Part shown: positions 7,110-8,774 of the stretch, one piece after another | Layout: each line of letters starts with the position of its first letter | Position numbering within the stretch: the stretch's first letter is position 1 | NCBI GenBank assembly: GCA_029549705.1 | Contig: JAKPIR010000013.1 | Span: 1-8,774 of the forward strand | Reading direction: 5' to 3' | DNA length: 8,774 nt | Origin: Pseudomonadota bacterium | Lineage (GTDB): Bacteria; Pseudomonadota; Gammaproteobacteria; Burkholderiales; Methylophilaceae | Notes under the pieces: model-generated | What the model saw: only the letters and a program-made list of their open reading frames with translations | Told to the model about the DNA's origin: nothing | The model's database searches: none | Program-made: the position numbers and the translations under genes

Positions 7110-8444
7110 CTAGAGCAACAGGCGACGTACATCACTTAACATCATGCGCATATGGCTGGTAAAGCGCGCACCATCAGCGCCATCTACCACGCGATGGTCG
7201 TAAGAGAGTGACAACGGCAAGATCAGGCGTGGTTCAAAACCGTTGGACGCTTTGTCGTACACAGGCTGCATGCTTGAACGTGAAACGCCTAAAATCGCCA
7301 CTTCTGGGCAATTGATAATCGGCGTAAACATGGTGCCGCCAATGCCGCCAAGGCTAGAAATAGTGAAGGTTCCGCCCTGCATCTCTTCTACTTTTAATTT
7401 GCGCTCGCGAGCTTTGGTAGAGAGTTCCATTAAGTCGCGGGCAATATCAAGCACATCTTTCTGCTGCACATCTTTGACCACCGGCACCACTAAGCCGTCA
7501 GGCGTGTCGCAGGCAAAGCCAATGTTGTAGTAATTTTTTAATATCAGGCTATCGCCATCGGGTGAGAGCGAAGCATTGAAATTAGGATAAGCTTTTAGCG
7601 CATTGACTGAGGCCTTAATCAAAAAAGCCAACATGGTGAGTTTGACGCCACGTTTTTCAGCCTCTGCCTGCATGGATTTTCTGAAATCCTCCAAATCGGT
7701 GATATCAGCCTCGTCAAACTGCGTTACATGCGGTGCTGTCACCCAATTGCGGTGCAGATTTGCGCCAGATAATTTTTTAATGCGTGAAAGCGGTTTGGTT
7801 TCAATTGCACCAAACTGGCTGAAATCAATCACCGGCATCGGCAAGGTCGCCAGCGCGCCTAAGCCAGCACCCATATTTTCGGTACGAGGTTTGGCTAATT
7901 CACCCTTAACGAAGTTCTGCACATCCGATTGCAAAATACGGTTTTTTGGGCCAGAGCCCTTCACCAACGCGAGATTAACACCTAACTCGCGGGCAAATTT
8001 ACGAATGGATGGGCTGGCATGCGACAACTTACCTGCTACTACTGCAACATGCTCACCCACTGGCGCTGGTTGATGTGTTGGCTGCACTTGTTTTGGCGGT
8101 TCTGGTGCAGGGCGGCTTGGCTCAGGAATCGCGGCTACTGGCGCTGCCACTTTAGCTGCCTCAGGCACAGGCGCTGGTTTTGTTTCAACGGCTGCAGATG
8201 CACCATCGCTCGCCTCAAGCGTTAAAACTAAAGTGCCTTCAGCCACTTTATCGCCAATCTTTACTTTGACTTCTTTTACCACACCGGCAAACGGCGCAGG
8301 AATATCCATCGAAGCTTTGTCAGATTCCACAGTAATCAGCGAATCATCTTTCGCGATGGTGTCGCCAGCCTTAATCAGCACTTCAATTACATCCACAGAA
8401 TCAAAGTTACCAATATCAGGAACGAATACGTCTTTTAGTGCCAT
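7110..8444 (-). CDS. aceF: Dihydrolipoamide acetyltransferase (E2) of the pyruvate dehydrogenase complex
   Basis: E2 forms the core of the complex and transfers the acetyl group from lipoamide to CoA. The 444 residues show one lipoyl domain (about 4-78, lipoyl lysine K43 in ESDKAS), an Ala/Pro-rich flexible linker (about 79-135) and a peripheral-subunit-binding domain (about 141-178; SPSIRKFARELGV at 144-156). A second linker leads to the catalytic domain (about 215-444). The active site SYDHRVVDGADGA (414-426) has H417 and D421. E. coli AceF has three lipoyl domains; this one has a single copy, while E3 encoded next carries another. The start is firm: GAAGGA lies 6 nt upstream of the ATG, which is 21 bp after the aceE stop. 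The sequence NLHRNWVTAPHVTQFDEAD (229-247) is typical of PDH E2, so it is not the 2-oxoglutarate or branched-chain enzyme. Confidence 0.97.
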   Translation of the reverse strand: MALKDVFVPDIGNFDSVDVIEVLIKAGDTIAKDDSLITVESDKASMDIPAPFAGVVKEVKVKIGDKVAEGTLVLTLEASDGASAAVETKPAPVPEAAKVAAPVAAIPEPSRPAPEPPKQVQPTHQPAPVGEHVAVVAGKLSHASPSIRKFARELGVNLALVKGSGPKNRILQSDVQNFVKGELAKPRTENMGAGLGALATLPMPVIDFSQFGAIETKPLSRIKKLSGANLHRNWVTAPHVTQFDEADITDLEDFRKSMQAEAEKRGVKLTMLAFLIKASVNALKAYPNFNASLSPDGDSLILKNYYNIGFACDTPDGLVVPVVKDVQQKDVLDIARDLMELSTKARERKLKVEEMQGGTFTISSLGGIGGTMFTPIINCPEVAILGVSRSSMQPVYDKASNGFEPRLILPLSLSYDHRVVDGADGARFTSHMRMMLSDVRRLLL

Positions 8445-8450
8445 TTTTTA

Positions 8451-8456
8451 TCCTTC
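8451..8456 (-). promoter_or_regulatory. Ribosome-binding site of aceF
   Basis: GAAGGA on the minus strand ends 6 nt before the ATG at 8444. It is the best Shine-Dalgarno in the operon part seen here. lpdA and the FAD oxidoreductase gene have poor ones, so the operon may be translated with a strong E2 start and weaker or coupled downstream starts. Confidence 0.75.
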
Positions 8457-8465
8457 AATGCTTTT

Positions 8466-8774
8466 TTAAATACTCGTTGGGCTTGGTTTGTTTGCGTTCA
8501 ACTTGTACTTTTTAACTGCCTCTGCCACTTTTGCAACAGGCAATTTACCTTCATCGCTGAGTGCTTTTAAAGCAGCCACTGTCACGTAGTAACGGTTTAC
8601 TTCAAAGAAGTCACGCAAGGCTTCTCTGCTGTCAGAACGGCCATAACCATCTGTACCTAAAGCCACGAATTTATTTGGCACGAAACGTTGAATCTGTTGA
8701 GCAAAGCTCTTCATGTAGTCGGTTGAAGCAATCACCGGACCTTTGGCATCTTTCAAGCTTTGCGCCACAAAGTT
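8466..8774 (-). CDS. aceE: Pyruvate dehydrogenase E1 component, C-terminal fragment (gene runs off the right edge)
   Basis: The last 102 codons of the homodimeric-type E1, the thiamine-diphosphate enzyme that decarboxylates pyruvate and acetylates the lipoyl group of E2. The frame is open to the window edge. The visible part includes GPVIASTDYMKSFAQQI, FVPNKFVALGTDGYGRSDSR and REALRDFFEVNRYYVTVAAL, all typical of the C-terminal domain of AceE, which contacts E2 and helps shape the dimer. The catalytic ThDP-binding parts are outside the window. A GTG at 8768 is an internal codon and not the start. The gene ends with TAA 21 bp before aceF. The operon promoter must lie further upstream, off the window. 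Confidence 0.95.
   Translation of the reverse strand, partial: NFVAQSLKDAKGPVIASTDYMKSFAQQIQRFVPNKFVALGTDGYGRSDSREALRDFFEVNRYYVTVAALKALSDEGKLPVAKVAEAVKKYKLNANKPSPTSI

Noticed and set aside
7603..8073. A 156-codon open frame on the plus strand opposite aceF
   Set aside because: It is a shadow of the E2 catalytic and linker region, with no ribosome-binding site or protein-like pattern.
8466..8768. A stand-alone 100-codon gene starting at GTG 8768
   Set aside because: The frame stays open to the window edge and the sequence is the conserved C-terminus of AceE, so this is the end of a longer gene.

Overview
The window looks like chromosomal DNA of a Gram-negative betaproteobacterium of moderate GC content. 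The best guess is a Methylophilaceae-like methylotroph (Methylotenera/Methylophilus type). This rests on three things: a pyruvate dehydrogenase operon whose E3 carries its own lipoyl domain (a betaproteobacterial architecture), a type III pantothenate kinase followed by a SPOR-like membrane protein, and the general protein style. The genus is inferred, not proven. Coding density is very high, and no gap between genes exceeds 150 bases.

Layout. (1) 1-2174, minus strand: an almost complete TonB-dependent outer-membrane receptor of the OprC/NosA (copper receptor) type. Its last residues lie beyond the left edge. (2) 2175-2278: a 104-bp divergent promoter region with nested inverted repeats over the probable receptor promoter. 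(3) 2279-3781, plus strand: coaX (type III pantothenate kinase) and a small single-pass membrane protein with a SPOR-like periplasmic domain, closed by a strong intrinsic terminator. (4) 3899-8774, minus strand: the 3' part of a pyruvate dehydrogenase operon in the order aceE (C-terminus only), aceF, lpdA, then a glycolate oxidase/D-lactate dehydrogenase-type FAD oxidoreductase. It ends in an AT-rich hairpin that overlaps the last stop codon and faces the terminator of the opposing operon.

How the genes work together. AceE, AceF and LpdA form the complex that converts pyruvate to acetyl-CoA, CO2 and NADH. The fourth gene lies 6 bp behind lpdA and probably oxidises a D-2-hydroxy acid. If that acid is D-lactate, its product pyruvate is the substrate of the complex encoded just upstream. 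CoaX makes 4'-phosphopantothenate, the first committed step towards the CoA that the same complex uses. The TonB receptor is a separate metal-uptake unit that happens to be divergent from coaX.

I see no mobile element, CRISPR array, tRNA, rRNA or clearly unknown multi-gene system. The points most worth a second look are the metal-ligand pattern of the receptor, the dyad in its promoter, the near-duplicate lipoyl domains on E2 and E3, and the hydroxy-acid dehydrogenase attached to the PDH operon.
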